A stretch of DNA of 64,000 nucleotides, from the NCBI GenBank assembly GCA_026004795.1, contig BPJV01000004.1:372001-436000 (forward strand), written 5' to 3'. Source of the DNA: Pirellulaceae bacterium (lineage in GTDB: Bacteria; Planctomycetota; Planctomycetia; Pirellulales; Pirellulaceae). The notes below the pieces were generated by a model that saw only the letters and a list, made by a program, of their open reading frames with translations, was not told the DNA's origin and ran no database searches. Shown piece by piece: positions 48,415 to 58,127 of this stretch. The stretch's first letter is position 1. Each line of letters opens with the position of its first letter. The position numbers and the translations under genes are program-made.

Positions 48415-51400
48415 GTGCCATCGTTATCGACCTGGACTGAAGACCGGACCTTCGAGCTACCGGACTCGATTTACGAGCAATTGCGCGCCTTTCGTGAGCG
48501 ATTGTGGATGACGAAGATCTGCGAGTCGGTGTTGGTCGCCTCAGCGACGCTTCTCGTTGCCGTGCTGGTCGTCTACAGTTGCGATCGTCTGTTCGAGGCA
48601 CCGCGGTGGTTGCGCGGGGGGCTGTTATCGATGGTGCTGCTGGCTATCGCAGCGGTGCCCTGGAAGATCTATCGTTGGGTATGGTTGCAGCGCCGACCGG
48701 ACCAGCTGGCTCGTTTGCTGCGCAACTGTGAACCTTCTCTGGGGGATCAACTGCTTAGCGTCATCGAGTTGACCGCCAATGCGGCCGAGCGCAATCGTTC
48801 CCCAGCCTTGTGCCATGCTGCCGTACAGCAGGTTGCTGCACAAGCGGCGCGCCGCGACCTCACCGCGGCTGTTCCCCCGTCGTATTGGCGTTCGTTAGCG
48901 GCAGTGGTAGCCTGCACCCTGGTGGTCACGGTCACGCTAACCTTCCGCGTTCCCGATGCTATGACCAACGCTTGGCTTCGTTTGCTAATCGTTGCCGGGG
49001 ACATCCCCCGATATACATTCACTCGCATCGAATCGCTGCCGCCGCGGTGGATCGTCCCCCACGGTGAACCGAGTGAGATGGAGGTGCATCTTCATGCAGC
49101 AACGCAGCGCGTACCGTTGCACGCCGAATGGCATTTCGCGGAGCGGCCGCCGGTACAGGCAAAGTTGCTCAAGGGAAGCTACTCGTTCCCGTTGCCCCCG
49201 CTAACCACTGCCACGGTGGGAGAACTCCGTGTGGGCGACTTGCGCCAGCGGGTGGAGTTCGTTCCCCAGATCCGGCCAGAACTGGTAGAGGTGGAAGCGA
49301 CGATCCGGTGGCCTGCTTACTTGCAACGTGTTGCGCAAGAGCGCATCGACATCCGCAATGGGCAACTGCGTATTCTTCAAGGGGCCGAGGTAGTCGTTTC
49401 CGCACGAGCCAGTAGGCCGCTACGACAAGCGTTCTTGGGGGAACAGCCCGTCGCGCGGCTTGACGGCGCCAACTTCCATACAACGCCGCTGCTCATCGAC
49501 GGCACGACACGTCGACAATACGCGTTGCGGTGGACCGATCAATTTGGACTGGCTGGTCAGCGACCGTTTACTCTGCATGTCACGCCGCTGGAGGATGCCC
49601 CACCGGCCGTGGCCACCCAGGGGTTGCAGCCACAGGGAACGGTGCTCGACCATCAGCAGCTAAACTTTACCGTGTTGGCATCCGACGATTTCGGCGTGCG
49701 ACGTGTAGGCATCGAATGGCGAGCGATGGCGACGGATACCGGGGACGGTGAACTGGGAGAGTTGCTTGGCGAACGCGTGCTCGCTGCCGGTGGCCCGGAC
49801 AAGACGTCGATGCGGGCGGTGGGCACGTTTTCGCCACGTCGGCTGGACGTCGAGCCGCAGAGGGTCGCTGTGCGGATGTGGGTGGAGGACTTTTTTCCCG
49901 GTCGGTCCCGAGTTTATTCGTCCCCACATTTTCTGTACGTGCTGACGGCCGCCGAACACGCCGTGTGGATCACTGAGCGGTTGCACCAGTGGCAACGCGC
50001 TTCGCTGGACATTCGTGACCAGGAATTGCAGTTATTCGTCAAAAACAAGGAGTTGCACGCACTTCCTCCTGACGAGAGAGCGCGTCCGGAATGGCAAGCC
50101 GAGTTGCGGGAACAGGCGGAGCTGGAGGCTGCCAACGCTCGGCAGTTGAGGGAGTTGACGACCACGGGCGCGGACTTGGTGCGCGAGGCGATGAGCAACC
50201 CCGAGATTCATCCAGAACAATTGGAGAAGTGGTCCACGACGCTGGAGCTGCTTACTGAGGTCGCCAACCGGCGAATGCCGACTGTCGCGCATCTGTTGGA
50301 GACAGCGGCTTCGTCCGATGGGATGTTTGCCCCTGCTGGCGTTGGTGCTGAAACGGACTCCGCAGTGGAGGGTTCGGTGCCAGGGGACGCGCGGTCGGTG
50401 AAGCCATCTCCCGCGGCATCCCCGGCATCCCCGGCATCCCCGGCATCCCCGGCATCCCCGGCATCCTCGGCATCCCCGGCATCCTCGGCGGCACCGCAGT
50501 CTCCCACGGCACCTCCCTTTCCGTCACCAGCAACCTCGCCGGAGAGCCGCATCGATAGTGCGGCCAGCGGTTCTCGCGACGGCGCTGAGGCGGCGCCTCA
50601 CGCCGGGGCCCAGCGCGCTTCTGTTTCCTTGAGGCAACAGAGCACGGGTGAAGACGATGCACCACCTTTGTCCCCCGAAGTCGTGATGCCGTCGGTGTCC
50701 GGTGTCGAATCGACGATGCAACCTGGGGCTGCTGATGCTACCGCGGCGGGCGATGGAGCGGCCGCGGAGAGCGGGGGGCCTCGATTGAGCCTGCCGACCA
50801 CGGGCGTGATCGACGCCACGGCGGAGGCTCCGGCCAGGCAACCGGCGGGCGAGGATGGGGAGCGTCAACGATCGCCGCTGTCCGATGCTCTTTTCGAACA
50901 AGAGGCGTTGTTGGAGGAGTTCGCCAAGGTTGCCGCCGAACTAAACCAGCTCTTGGCCCACATGGAAGGCAGCACCTTGGTCAAGCGATTGAAAGCCGCC
51001 GCCCGCCAACAGCAGCAAATAGCCGATCGACTGGCTGAGGCTATCGGCCAGTTGTTCGGGACCAGCGGCGAAGCAAGCCCGGAGAGCGTTCAATTGCTGG
51101 ATGAACTGGCCCGGGATGAGCGCGCGGCAGCGCAAACGGTAGCGTTCATCATGGATGATATTCAGGGGTATTTCGAACGTCGCCGATTGGACCGCTTTCT
51201 GGAAGTGCTCCATGAAATGCGACAAGTGGACGTCCTGTTGGCTCTGCAGCAGTTGGCCGACGAATTACGGATTCAGCACGGATTGGCCATCGCTGAAGCG
51301 GAGTACTGGGCCGATACCCTCGACCGATGGGCCGAGGAGCTGTTGGAACCTTTAGGTGATACTGCTAGCACGGACGAAGAGGAACCCACGACCACCGATG

Positions 51401-52011
51401 AGGAACCTGCGGCACCGGATGCCATTCCGCCGCAACTGTTGGTCGAAATCCTGCGAGTGCTTCGCTGTGAAGTCGATTTGCGAGAAGAGACGCGCGTGGT
51501 CGAGCAGTCGCGTGGAGCGGTCGCGACCACTGTCCATGACATCTCGGCCAGGCAACTGCAAGCCAGTCAACTAGCCCTGAAAACGCGATTGATCCAGGTC
51601 GTCAACGGCTTGCTCTCCATGCCGCAGGGGGAACAGCGATTTGCCCAAGAAATCGATTTGTTGCGTCAGGTCTCCATGGTGATGGATGATGCGGCAGCTC
51701 TTCTCGCTCGATCGGTGACTGACCAACGCACGATCGCCGCAGAGACCGAAGCCATCGAATTGCTGTTGCAGAGCCAACGGATCCCCCCTCAAGGAAAAGG
51801 CAGCGGTGGTGGCGCCACGCCAGGTGGAGGCAGAAACGGCACTACCGATCAATCCGCTTTGGCCATGATCGGTGCCGGTTTGAATCCGCGTGAGCATCGG
51901 GAAGAACGTGCCGTTTCCCAGGCGACCGGCCATACTGGCGACTCGCTGCCCGAAGAATTTCGTGCGGGATTAGACATCTACTTTCAACAGATCGAGGAGG
52001 TGTTGCCGTAA
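48415..52011 (+). CDS. Very large DUF4175-like membrane protein with Pro/Ser-rich and coiled-coil regions
   Basis: A 1198-residue protein starting with a GTG at 48415. Three hydrophobic segments lie in the first 200 residues (SVLVASATLLVAVLVVYSC, LLSMVLLAIAAVPWKIY, LAAVVACTLVVTVTLTF). Beta-rich extracytoplasmic domains follow to about residue 510 and a charged helical region at about 520-630. A disordered Ala/Ser/Pro region at about 640-820 contains a DNA minisatellite, and a second long coiled-coil region (about 825-1130) is rich in Leu, Glu and Gln. The layout resembles DUF4175-type proteins of planctomycetes and proteobacteria in aerotolerance/MoxR-type clusters. It overlaps the next gene by one base (TAATG), so translation is coupled. 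Confidence 0.78.
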   Translation: MPSLSTWTEDRTFELPDSIYEQLRAFRERLWMTKICESVLVASATLLVAVLVVYSCDRLFEAPRWLRGGLLSMVLLAIAAVPWKIYRWVWLQRRPDQLARLLRNCEPSLGDQLLSVIELTANAAERNRSPALCHAAVQQVAAQAARRDLTAAVPPSYWRSLAAVVACTLVVTVTLTFRVPDAMTNAWLRLLIVAGDIPRYTFTRIESLPPRWIVPHGEPSEMEVHLHAATQRVPLHAEWHFAERPPVQAKLLKGSYSFPLPPLTTATVGELRVGDLRQRVEFVPQIRPELVEVEATIRWPAYLQRVAQERIDIRNGQLRILQGAEVVVSARASRPLRQAFLGEQPVARLDGANFHTTPLLIDGTTRRQYALRWTDQFGLAGQRPFTLHVTPLEDAPPAVATQGLQPQGTVLDHQQLNFTVLASDDFGVRRVGIEWRAMATDTGDGELGELLGERVLAAGGPDKTSMRAVGTFSPRRLDVEPQRVAVRMWVEDFFPGRSRVYSSPHFLYVLTAAEHAVWITERLHQWQRASLDIRDQELQLFVKNKELHALPPDERARPEWQAELREQAELEAANARQLRELTTTGADLVREAMSNPEIHPEQLEKWSTTLELLTEVANRRMPTVAHLLETAASSDGMFAPAGVGAETDSAVEGSVPGDARSVKPSPAASPASPASPASPASPASSASPASSAAPQSPTAPPFPSPATSPESRIDSAASGSRDGAEAAPHAGAQRASVSLRQQSTGEDDAPPLSPEVVMPSVSGVESTMQPGAADATAAGDGAAAESGGPRLSLPTTGVIDATAEAPARQPAGEDGERQRSPLSDALFEQEALLEEFAKVAAELNQLLAHMEGSTLVKRLKAAARQQQQIADRLAEAIGQLFGTSGEASPESVQLLDELARDERAAAQTVAFIMDDIQGYFERRRLDRFLEVLHEMRQVDVLLALQQLADELRIQHGLAIAEAEYWADTLDRWAEELLEPLGDTASTDEEEPTTTDEEPAAPDAIPPQLLVEILRVLRCEVDLREETRVVEQSRGAVATTVHDISARQLQASQLALKTRLIQVVNGLLSMPQGEQRFAQEIDLLRQVSMVMDDAAALLARSVTDQRTIAAETEAIELLLQSQRIPPQGKGSGGGATPGGGRNGTTDQSALAMIGAGLNPREHREERAVSQATGHTGDSLPEEFRAGLDIYFQQIEEVLP
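50415..50486 (+). repeat. 9-base minisatellite coding for ASP repeats
   Basis: Eight tandem copies of GGCATCCYC lie in frame inside the 1198-residue protein and encode Ala-Ser-Pro with two Ala-Ser-Ser variants. Copy number is likely to vary between strains because slippage adds or removes whole codon triplets. Confidence 0.85.
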
Positions 52012-53156
52012 TGTTGCCGGTACTACTGCGGGCCACGGCGGCCTGCTCATTCGCATACTCCCACTCCCAATGCAATCTGTCGCTCGGCTCCAGAGTCTGG
52101 CCCTTTCGACGATCCCCTACGAGCCGTGTGGCAGGGTGGGTCTGCGGATGGTTCCTGTTGATGGCCAGCGCGGTAGGCCAACCTCCCGGCGAGCTGATCC
52201 GTGGGGATCCGGTTCCGCGCGAGGTGCGCGAAATCTATGACCGCGGCATCAGTTACCTGGTCCGCTCCCAGGGGCCGGATGGGAATTGGCCTGATGGCTA
52301 CGCGGGACCTGGCACGACGGGCCTGGCGCTCATGGTTTTCTTGGCATCGGGCGAAGATCCCAACTACGGGAAGTACCGAGAGCCGATTCGACTTGCCATG
52401 CGCGCCATCATCGAAGCTCAGGATCCGGTGACCGGCTATCTGGGAGACAGCATGTACCAGCACGGTTTTGCCACTCTGGCACTGGCGGAGGCGTACGGCG
52501 CCGTCGACGAAACCGATGGGCGGAGCGAGCGGTCCGATGATCGAATCAGCCGTCCCTCCATTGCTCAAGCCTTGGAATTGGCGGTGCGTTGTGCCGTCAC
52601 TAGTCAGGGGAAAAATCCACACCAAGCCTGGCGCTATTCTCCCAGTGCACGGGACGCGGATACGTCGGTCAGCGGCTCGGTGCTGATGGGGTTGCTGGCG
52701 GCTCGCAATGCGGGAATCGCCGTGCCGGACAAGTCGATCGATGCTGCCGTCGATTATTTCGTGTCAATGACTGGCGATAATGGCGCCGTAGGATACTCTG
52801 GCGGACTAGGTGGTTTCGGACAATCGATCGCCCGCTCCTCGATCGCCTGTCTGGTGTTTAGCATTGCCCAGCGCAAAGACCTGCCGCAGTACAGTGCCAC
52901 TCGCCATTACGTCATCTCCAACATGAACGAAGAATCGCACTACGTGGAATACGCGCGCTATTATCAGGCTCAGGCGCTGTTCCAGGCCGATGTTGCCGCG
53001 TGGGAGAGATGGAACCGACGGCTTGTACGTCAACTCAAGGCGTTGCAAAACGCCGATGGTAGCTTCTCGGGACAATTCGGCAACGCTACCAGCACTTCGT
53101 TGAACCTCTTGGCTCTAGCCGTCAACTACCGGTTCCTACCGGTCTATGAGCGCTAG
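52011..53156 (+). CDS. Secreted (alpha/alpha)-barrel protein of the prenyltransferase/squalene-cyclase repeat type
   Basis: A 381-residue predicted exported protein; a hydrophobic segment near residues 40-55 (VAGWVCGWFLLMASAVG) may be the signal region, with a long N-terminal part before it. The body has repeated helical units with the typical GxW/GxF turns: GISYLVRSQGPDGNWPDG, GTTGLALMVFLASG, HGFATLALAEAYGA and LKALQNADGSFSGQFGN. This fold occurs in squalene cyclases and prenyltransferases, but the catalytic DXDD box of cyclases is not present. A structural or binding role is therefore more likely. It overlaps both neighbours (1 base and 11 bases) in the large-protein operon. Confidence 0.83.
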   Translation: MLPVLLRATAACSFAYSHSQCNLSLGSRVWPFRRSPTSRVAGWVCGWFLLMASAVGQPPGELIRGDPVPREVREIYDRGISYLVRSQGPDGNWPDGYAGPGTTGLALMVFLASGEDPNYGKYREPIRLAMRAIIEAQDPVTGYLGDSMYQHGFATLALAEAYGAVDETDGRSERSDDRISRPSIAQALELAVRCAVTSQGKNPHQAWRYSPSARDADTSVSGSVLMGLLAARNAGIAVPDKSIDAAVDYFVSMTGDNGAVGYSGGLGGFGQSIARSSIACLVFSIAQRKDLPQYSATRHYVISNMNEESHYVEYARYYQAQALFQADVAAWERWNRRLVRQLKALQNADGSFSGQFGNATSTSLNLLALAVNYRFLPVYER

Positions 53157-55665
53157 TGGAGTAGATCTTCCTGTGACTGCGATAACCATGACCGTTGACG
53201 ACCGTTTGTTGCAGGGGGCCATTCTTCGATCCCGGCGGTTGTTGTGGGTAATGTTGGGATGCCTGCTGTCCGTTGGCGTTCCCGGAGTGCTGCGAACTCG
53301 AGCAGACGAGGACGACCGCTACCAATGGCATTTATCTCTGAAAGACGGCAGCATCTGCCCAGGACGAATCACTGCCTCCACTCAGGAAGGAGTTCTCGGT
53401 TGGCAAGCCCTAGGGTTCAGTACTCCGTTCCTGTTTGATGTCGATGCCATGCGCCAAGTCGCGCCCCGGGCGGCGATGCAGCGAACGCTGGCGATTCTTG
53501 AGCAAGCTAGCCAGCAGTTTGCCATCGACCTCATCGACGACTCGGTAGTGGTGGGACATCTGCGAGAACTCGATGCCCACCGTGTTGTGGTGCAGTCGAT
53601 GCTGCTCGGCACGTTGCCACTGAAACGCTCGCAAGTGCGCAGCATTCGTGCCGTCGCTGCGCACCTGGGCGCGCCGGTGACCACGGGAACGATGGACGCT
53701 CAACCGTGGACGTTTCCCCGCGTCGAGAACGGATGGAAACTTAATGCCGGGGGGCTGGTGACCGAGCGCCAAGGGGCAATCGCCGTAGGTCTGATGGAAT
53801 TGCCGCCTCGAGCGCGCATCGATTTCACGCTGAGCTGGAAGAACCTTCCCGATTTTCTTTTTCTCTTCGGTACCGATGCGGTCCATGTCGATCCGCGTCG
53901 TGATTCGGTCTCCTGCGCTGCCCGCCTCGAGGTCTGGGACAATCAGCTCGCCTTGGTGCGGGAAGTGGGGCCGCAGTCCGACTTGCAGTTACTCCCCGAT
54001 CCTCTATCCCCAACTCAGGCTATCGAGCTGAGCCTATTCGTCGATCAACTTTCGGGCAGGGCAATCCTTTGCGATTGTTTTCTACGACCACTCGCCACCG
54101 TGGAGTTACTACCTAACCGTGGCCAACCATCCCTGTCACCGGCAGTCGGCCGTCAGGTGATGCTAGTGAATCTTGGAACCGACTTGGCGCTGGAACGATT
54201 CTGTGTCTTCCATTGGGATGGAATCCTCGATAGGCGTGCGGATGGGGAGAGCCAAGTCGTGTTCAGGGATGGCACGCGACACTCGGGAACGCTTGTCGCG
54301 TATCAACCGGAACAGCAAACCGTGCTGGTCCAGACCGCAGCCGACGGTCAGCCATCTTTCCAGTCGGTTCCACTGGCTGCATTGCGCTTGGCCCACCTAT
54401 CGAGCTCCGAGCCCTCGGCGGTGCACCGGCCGTCGCCTGCGGCGCCAATGCTCGAAGTCGTCTTACGCGATGGCTCACGACTGCGAGGCCACTGGTTACC
54501 TGCCGACGACGGTATGTTGCAGATGGAATGTCCCAGCATCGACCGGCCTGCCCCCATCGTACGATTTAAGGTCGCCGATGTCCGCGGGATACGGGGACAT
54601 GATCGACGCTACGAAGCGCCTGGAATCAGCGACCAACTGGCCACGTTGCGCATCGGCACTTGGCAGTTGAATGGCAGCGTCCTAAGCGATTCGCCCGAGG
54701 AAACCCAGACGGCCATGTTCTGGAAACCGTTCGCCAGCCATGCCGCCGCCGAGATCCTGGGGGATGTATCCGGAGAAATACAGTTTCGCCGTCCCCTACC
54801 GGCAGTGAATCGTACTCCGCGGTTTCGACCATTGCCGAACGCGCCGCCCCAATCGCCACGTCCTACCGACTCTAAAGACCCACCATCGGCCAGCACCGAT
54901 GAAGCGGCCGCCGACCATCGAGGTGGGGACGCGGCCGCTGCCTTAACAATCGAATTCCGCAGCGGCGATTCGATCCATGGTCGGGTGACCCGAATCGATG
55001 CCAATGGCATAGCTTTCGAATCCGCCCAAACGGCTGTCGAGTTTGCTCCTCACGACCAAGTGCGGCGCGTCCAGCTCCGTCAATCGGTCGGCGCGGCGAA
55101 AGTGAATGGAGAGAAACTGAAGCGATTGAAGACGATCCCACGGAACGGCCGTGAGGATCCTCCCACTCATCTAATTCTTTCCACCGCTGGTGATTATCTG
55201 CGCGGTCGCTTGATGTCGTTTGACGGTCGTCACCTCCGCATGGAAGTGCGCGGTCATGTGGCCGCCATCCCTGCCGCACGTGTTGCCGAGATTATTTGGC
55301 TTTATGACCGAACCTGGAAGATTGGTGACGATGGTGGAAGCCGCCTCGGCCGCCAGGCGACCGGTTCGGCTTCCGCAGCGTTAGTGCCAACCGGACATGT
55401 CCCTTCCGATGCACCGTTTGAAATCCATGTGGTTCAGCGCGATGGCCGGAGGGTCACTGTCAATCCTGTACGCGTGGAGCATGGGATTCTGATCGGTCGC
55501 AGCAAGCTGTTAGGAGACTGTGCGATTCCGCTTGATCATGCACGCGTGCTTTTCTTTGGACCACGCGTCGAGCAATTAGTGCGTGAAAAGTGGGAAAACC
55601 CGTGGACGATTTCCTTGGCTCCGCTTCCGCGCGACTTCGATTCTCCTCGCCACCCCACCGATTGA
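53146..55665 (+). CDS. Secreted multi-repeat protein with DG(S/T)xxxG beta-modules
   Basis: An 839-residue predicted exported protein. The hydrophobic signal segment is at about 33-48 (LLWVMLGCLLSVGVPG). A short beta-module recurs about six times, each with a hydrophobic strand, a DG or GD turn and a small-residue G: near residues 64 (LKDGSICPG), 371 (FRDGTRHSG), 438 (LRDGSRLRG), 603 (FRSGDSIHG), 678 (STAGDYLRG) and 762 (QRDGRRVTV). They resemble Sm/SH3-like barrels. Between the first and second lies a larger beta-domain, perhaps lectin-like (about 185-350). The start at 53146 overlaps the previous gene by 11 bases; ATG 53188 is an alternative. It is the last gene of the operon and its function is unknown. 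Confidence 0.78.
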   Translation: MSASGVDLPVTAITMTVDDRLLQGAILRSRRLLWVMLGCLLSVGVPGVLRTRADEDDRYQWHLSLKDGSICPGRITASTQEGVLGWQALGFSTPFLFDVDAMRQVAPRAAMQRTLAILEQASQQFAIDLIDDSVVVGHLRELDAHRVVVQSMLLGTLPLKRSQVRSIRAVAAHLGAPVTTGTMDAQPWTFPRVENGWKLNAGGLVTERQGAIAVGLMELPPRARIDFTLSWKNLPDFLFLFGTDAVHVDPRRDSVSCAARLEVWDNQLALVREVGPQSDLQLLPDPLSPTQAIELSLFVDQLSGRAILCDCFLRPLATVELLPNRGQPSLSPAVGRQVMLVNLGTDLALERFCVFHWDGILDRRADGESQVVFRDGTRHSGTLVAYQPEQQTVLVQTAADGQPSFQSVPLAALRLAHLSSSEPSAVHRPSPAAPMLEVVLRDGSRLRGHWLPADDGMLQMECPSIDRPAPIVRFKVADVRGIRGHDRRYEAPGISDQLATLRIGTWQLNGSVLSDSPEETQTAMFWKPFASHAAAEILGDVSGEIQFRRPLPAVNRTPRFRPLPNAPPQSPRPTDSKDPPSASTDEAAADHRGGDAAAALTIEFRSGDSIHGRVTRIDANGIAFESAQTAVEFAPHDQVRRVQLRQSVGAAKVNGEKLKRLKTIPRNGREDPPTHLILSTAGDYLRGRLMSFDGRHLRMEVRGHVAAIPAARVAEIIWLYDRTWKIGDDGGSRLGRQATGSASAALVPTGHVPSDAPFEIHVVQRDGRRVTVNPVRVEHGILIGRSKLLGDCAIPLDHARVLFFGPRVEQLVREKWENPWTISLAPLPRDFDSPRHPTD

Positions 55666-55850
55666 GCTTGCATCAAATCGCTCTCCCGATTCAATAACTG
55701 GTCCCGGAAGCCTTTGGGCTCCTCGCCGCCACCGATCTCGGCCTGCGAGCCTCCGGGGGAGTCGCCCTGATGTCTTGCATGGTTGTGATGGCGTCCCCCC
55801 TGCTCGCCGTCGCCCCAGCTCTTTCCTCGTGCTAGAAGAAAAACGACACG

Positions 55851-56654
55851 GTGATTGCACAATTATCATTAAGCGAGTGGCTATGCCTGTTGGTGGCCGC
55901 CGCCGGGATCGGGGTCTCGAAGAGCGGCTTTTCTGGTGTCAGTATGCTGCACGTGGTGCTTTTTGCCTGGGTGTTTGGCGCGAAACTCTCCACGGGCGTG
56001 CTTCTGCCGATGCTGGTAATAGGCGACTTGATGGCCATTCGCTTCTTCGGCAAACAGGTGCAATGGCGACATGTCCTGCGATTGCTGCCCCCGACGGCGA
56101 TCGGAGTGGTGATCGGTACCCTGTTGATGGGACGGTTGGATGAGCAGACGTTTCGGCCGACCATCGGATGGATCATCTTTTCGCTAACGTGCTTACAAGC
56201 GGTCCGCATCTGGCGTCCTCACCTGCTGCACAACGTACCGCACCAGGTGTGGTTCGCTTGGACGTTAGGGATGTTGGCCGGCATCACCACCATGATGGCC
56301 AACGCGGCTGGCCCCGTGGTAGCGCTTTACCTATTAGCGGTTTCTTTGCCGAAGCTGGAATTGGTCGGCACCAGTGCCTGGTTTTTCCTGGTTATCAATG
56401 TGTTTAAACTGCCCTTTAGCTACCACCTGGGGTTCATTTCCATCCATTCACTGCTCATCGACCTTTTGTGTTCTCCAGCGATTCTGGGAGGCATGCTGGT
56501 AGGACGGTGGATGGTGCATCATATCCCGCAGAAGGCGTTCGACACTCTTCTGCTGGCGTTTACTGCACTGGCGTCCCTGCAGTTGGTCGGCATTGTCCGG
56601 CTGCCATCCTCGCAGGCTGCCGGTGAACCTACGTCCGTAGAATCCCACCCATGA
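55851..56654 (+). CDS. TauE/SafE-family sulfite exporter-like permease
   Basis: A 267-residue inner-membrane protein with about eight hydrophobic segments in the two-fold layout of the TauE/SafE family (DUF81). The first repeat has GIGVSKSGFSGVSMLHVVLF and the second LGMLAGITTMMANAAGPVVALYLLA, with the Gly/Pro-rich family motifs. Members export sulfite, sulfoacetate or other small organic anions. A sulfite-oxidase-like enzyme gene lies 6 kb away on the other strand; a shared sulfur role is possible but not shown by position. The start is the GTG at 55851, with AGAAGA upstream. Confidence 0.85.
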   Translation: MIAQLSLSEWLCLLVAAAGIGVSKSGFSGVSMLHVVLFAWVFGAKLSTGVLLPMLVIGDLMAIRFFGKQVQWRHVLRLLPPTAIGVVIGTLLMGRLDEQTFRPTIGWIIFSLTCLQAVRIWRPHLLHNVPHQVWFAWTLGMLAGITTMMANAAGPVVALYLLAVSLPKLELVGTSAWFFLVINVFKLPFSYHLGFISIHSLLIDLLCSPAILGGMLVGRWMVHHIPQKAFDTLLLAFTALASLQLVGIVRLPSSQAAGEPTSVESHP

Positions 56655-57102
56655 TCGGTTCCGTGGTCGATCACCGCTACGGTCAATTGCCCGATAAAAC
56701 GGATCCGCCAACAGGGCTTACTCGACGAGGGAATGAACCGGTCCGTTGGTCTCCCTCGTGGTTCCAGAAGAGGCGCGAGCGGCTACGTGCCCCGTAGCCA
56801 GCCAATAGCATGCCAGACGCTGCCGGATGTTGACGGCCGCGGAGGGGGACCAAGCGCTCCGATGGTACGCATCAGCAACGACGGTTGCCGGTAAGTCGTG
56901 GGCTTATTCCATCATTGGTCGCTCACCATGCAGCCTGATAGCGAGCAATGGCTAGGGCCTGACATCCTGCTGCTACGAACCGGCAAGGCGACGCCGGCCG
57001 GACCGCCGAATGGCGCTGGCGCAGCACCGTTGACGATGCTGCGCCCAGGCACCGCGGGATCGCGAAACTTAGGCCTATTGCTTCTTGGACGCGGCGACGC
57101 CA
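56655..57102 (+). other. Gene-free region with a hairpin downstream of the AP2 gene
   Basis: GGCGCAGCA (57018-57026) is a perfect inverse of TGCTGCGCC (57037-57045), 58 bases past the AP2 gene stop on the minus strand and without a T-run. It is probably the 3' end signal of that gene. Nothing else was recognised. Confidence 0.45.
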
Positions 57103-57711
57103 CTATTTCTTTCGGGCTGGAGTTTTCTTCTTGGCCTTTTTCTTCGTGGCGGAAGCTTTCTTGGCCGACGCTTTCTTGGCGGTTAGTTTCGCCTGGCTGG
57201 TGCCCGCCCTCTTGGCTGCGGCCGACCGGCGAGCCGTCTTTTTCTCTTTGATCGGGCCGAACTGCTGTTCATACAATTTGATGATTTCGTCCCGGTCGGC
57301 GATACGGTGCTCCCGTGCCAAACAGGCGAGTTTGAACGCTACCTTCTTGCCCCAGCGGGAGACGGAAAAGCGGGCATTCTGTCGCTGGCCATCTGGAGAT
57401 TTCCACGAGGCGATGTAGTACTCGTAGACGCAATTGGGGTAGCGGCTGTCGGCATCGCTGGAAAAGTGAACACCGACGACCCCCGTCTTATTCCGCTTGC
57501 CGAGCTTCCCTTCAGCCGTATCCGGCGGCGGCAATTCGGCAGCCCATTCCTCGTAGAGCTTCTTGGCTGCGTTCTCCGCTTTTCGTTTGCCACCGGCCGA
57601 TTTATCGGAGATGAACTTCGAACGGCGTACGTCACCCCGCTTGATGCGCACCAACCAACCGTGTGCTTCTCCCGTGTCTACCCGAGAGTACCCTTTGACC
57701 TTGCGTGGCAT
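57103..57711 (-). CDS. AP2-domain DNA-binding protein with histone-H1-like Lys/Ala tail
   Basis: A 202-residue basic protein. Residues about 75-135 form an AP2/ERF-type DNA-binding domain: GVVGVHFSSD, then YEYYIASWKSPDGQRQNARF and SVSRWGKKVAFKLACLAREH, the usual three strands and helix. Residues about 5-60 look like a degenerate second copy (GWLVRIKRGDVRRSKFISDK, then a helix). The last 50 residues are Lys/Ala-rich with KKASAKKASATKKKAKKK, like histone H1 and bacterial nucleoid tails. AP2 domains in bacteria are mostly found with HNH endonucleases; here none is present. AAGGAG lies 9 bases before the ATG. A role in chromosome organisation or global regulation is inferred. Confidence 0.83.
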   Translation of the reverse strand: MPRKVKGYSRVDTGEAHGWLVRIKRGDVRRSKFISDKSAGGKRKAENAAKKLYEEWAAELPPPDTAEGKLGKRNKTGVVGVHFSSDADSRYPNCVYEYYIASWKSPDGQRQNARFSVSRWGKKVAFKLACLAREHRIADRDEIIKLYEQQFGPIKEKKTARRSAAAKRAGTSQAKLTAKKASAKKASATKKKAKKKTPARKK

Positions 57712-58127
57712 CCCACACTCCTTTCAAGAAAAGAACTAACGGACCAATCCCATGGATCACGATTCTTCACCGCCGATCAACGTCGACGGCTGGCGGTTGT
57801 CTCGTCCAGGCCAGCAACTTGGTTATGCTTCACCACGTTCCGCTTCAATACATTGCGAAGCGCGATGCGCCGATGGATAACGAATTTTACCTCATTTTTT
57901 GCTTTGTAAAGAGCCAGAAACCAGATTTTGCCGATTTTTTTGGTGCAACTCATCGACTTGTTGCACCATCATCGCTTCGTGCGCCACTCCTCTTGCCGGC
58001 CATTTGCGGGGGAAGTGAAACAGGGAAGCGTCGCTGGCAGCGATGGCTTGTGTCAGCAGCTTGTGGCCACCGCGGGTGGCCATCGATTTTCATCGGAGAG
58101 GAGACGAGTAGTCGCCAGCGGAAAGCG
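57712..58127 (-). other. Intergenic region with AP2-gene promoter candidate and btaB 3' hairpin
   Basis: An AT-rich tract holds TTTACA (57910-57905, minus strand) and TAAAAT (57889-57884) with a 15-base spacer, a weak promoter candidate for the AP2 gene. TGGCCACC (58064-58071) and GGTGGCCA (58075-58082) form a perfect 8-base hairpin 46 bases past the btaB stop. Confidence 0.4.
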
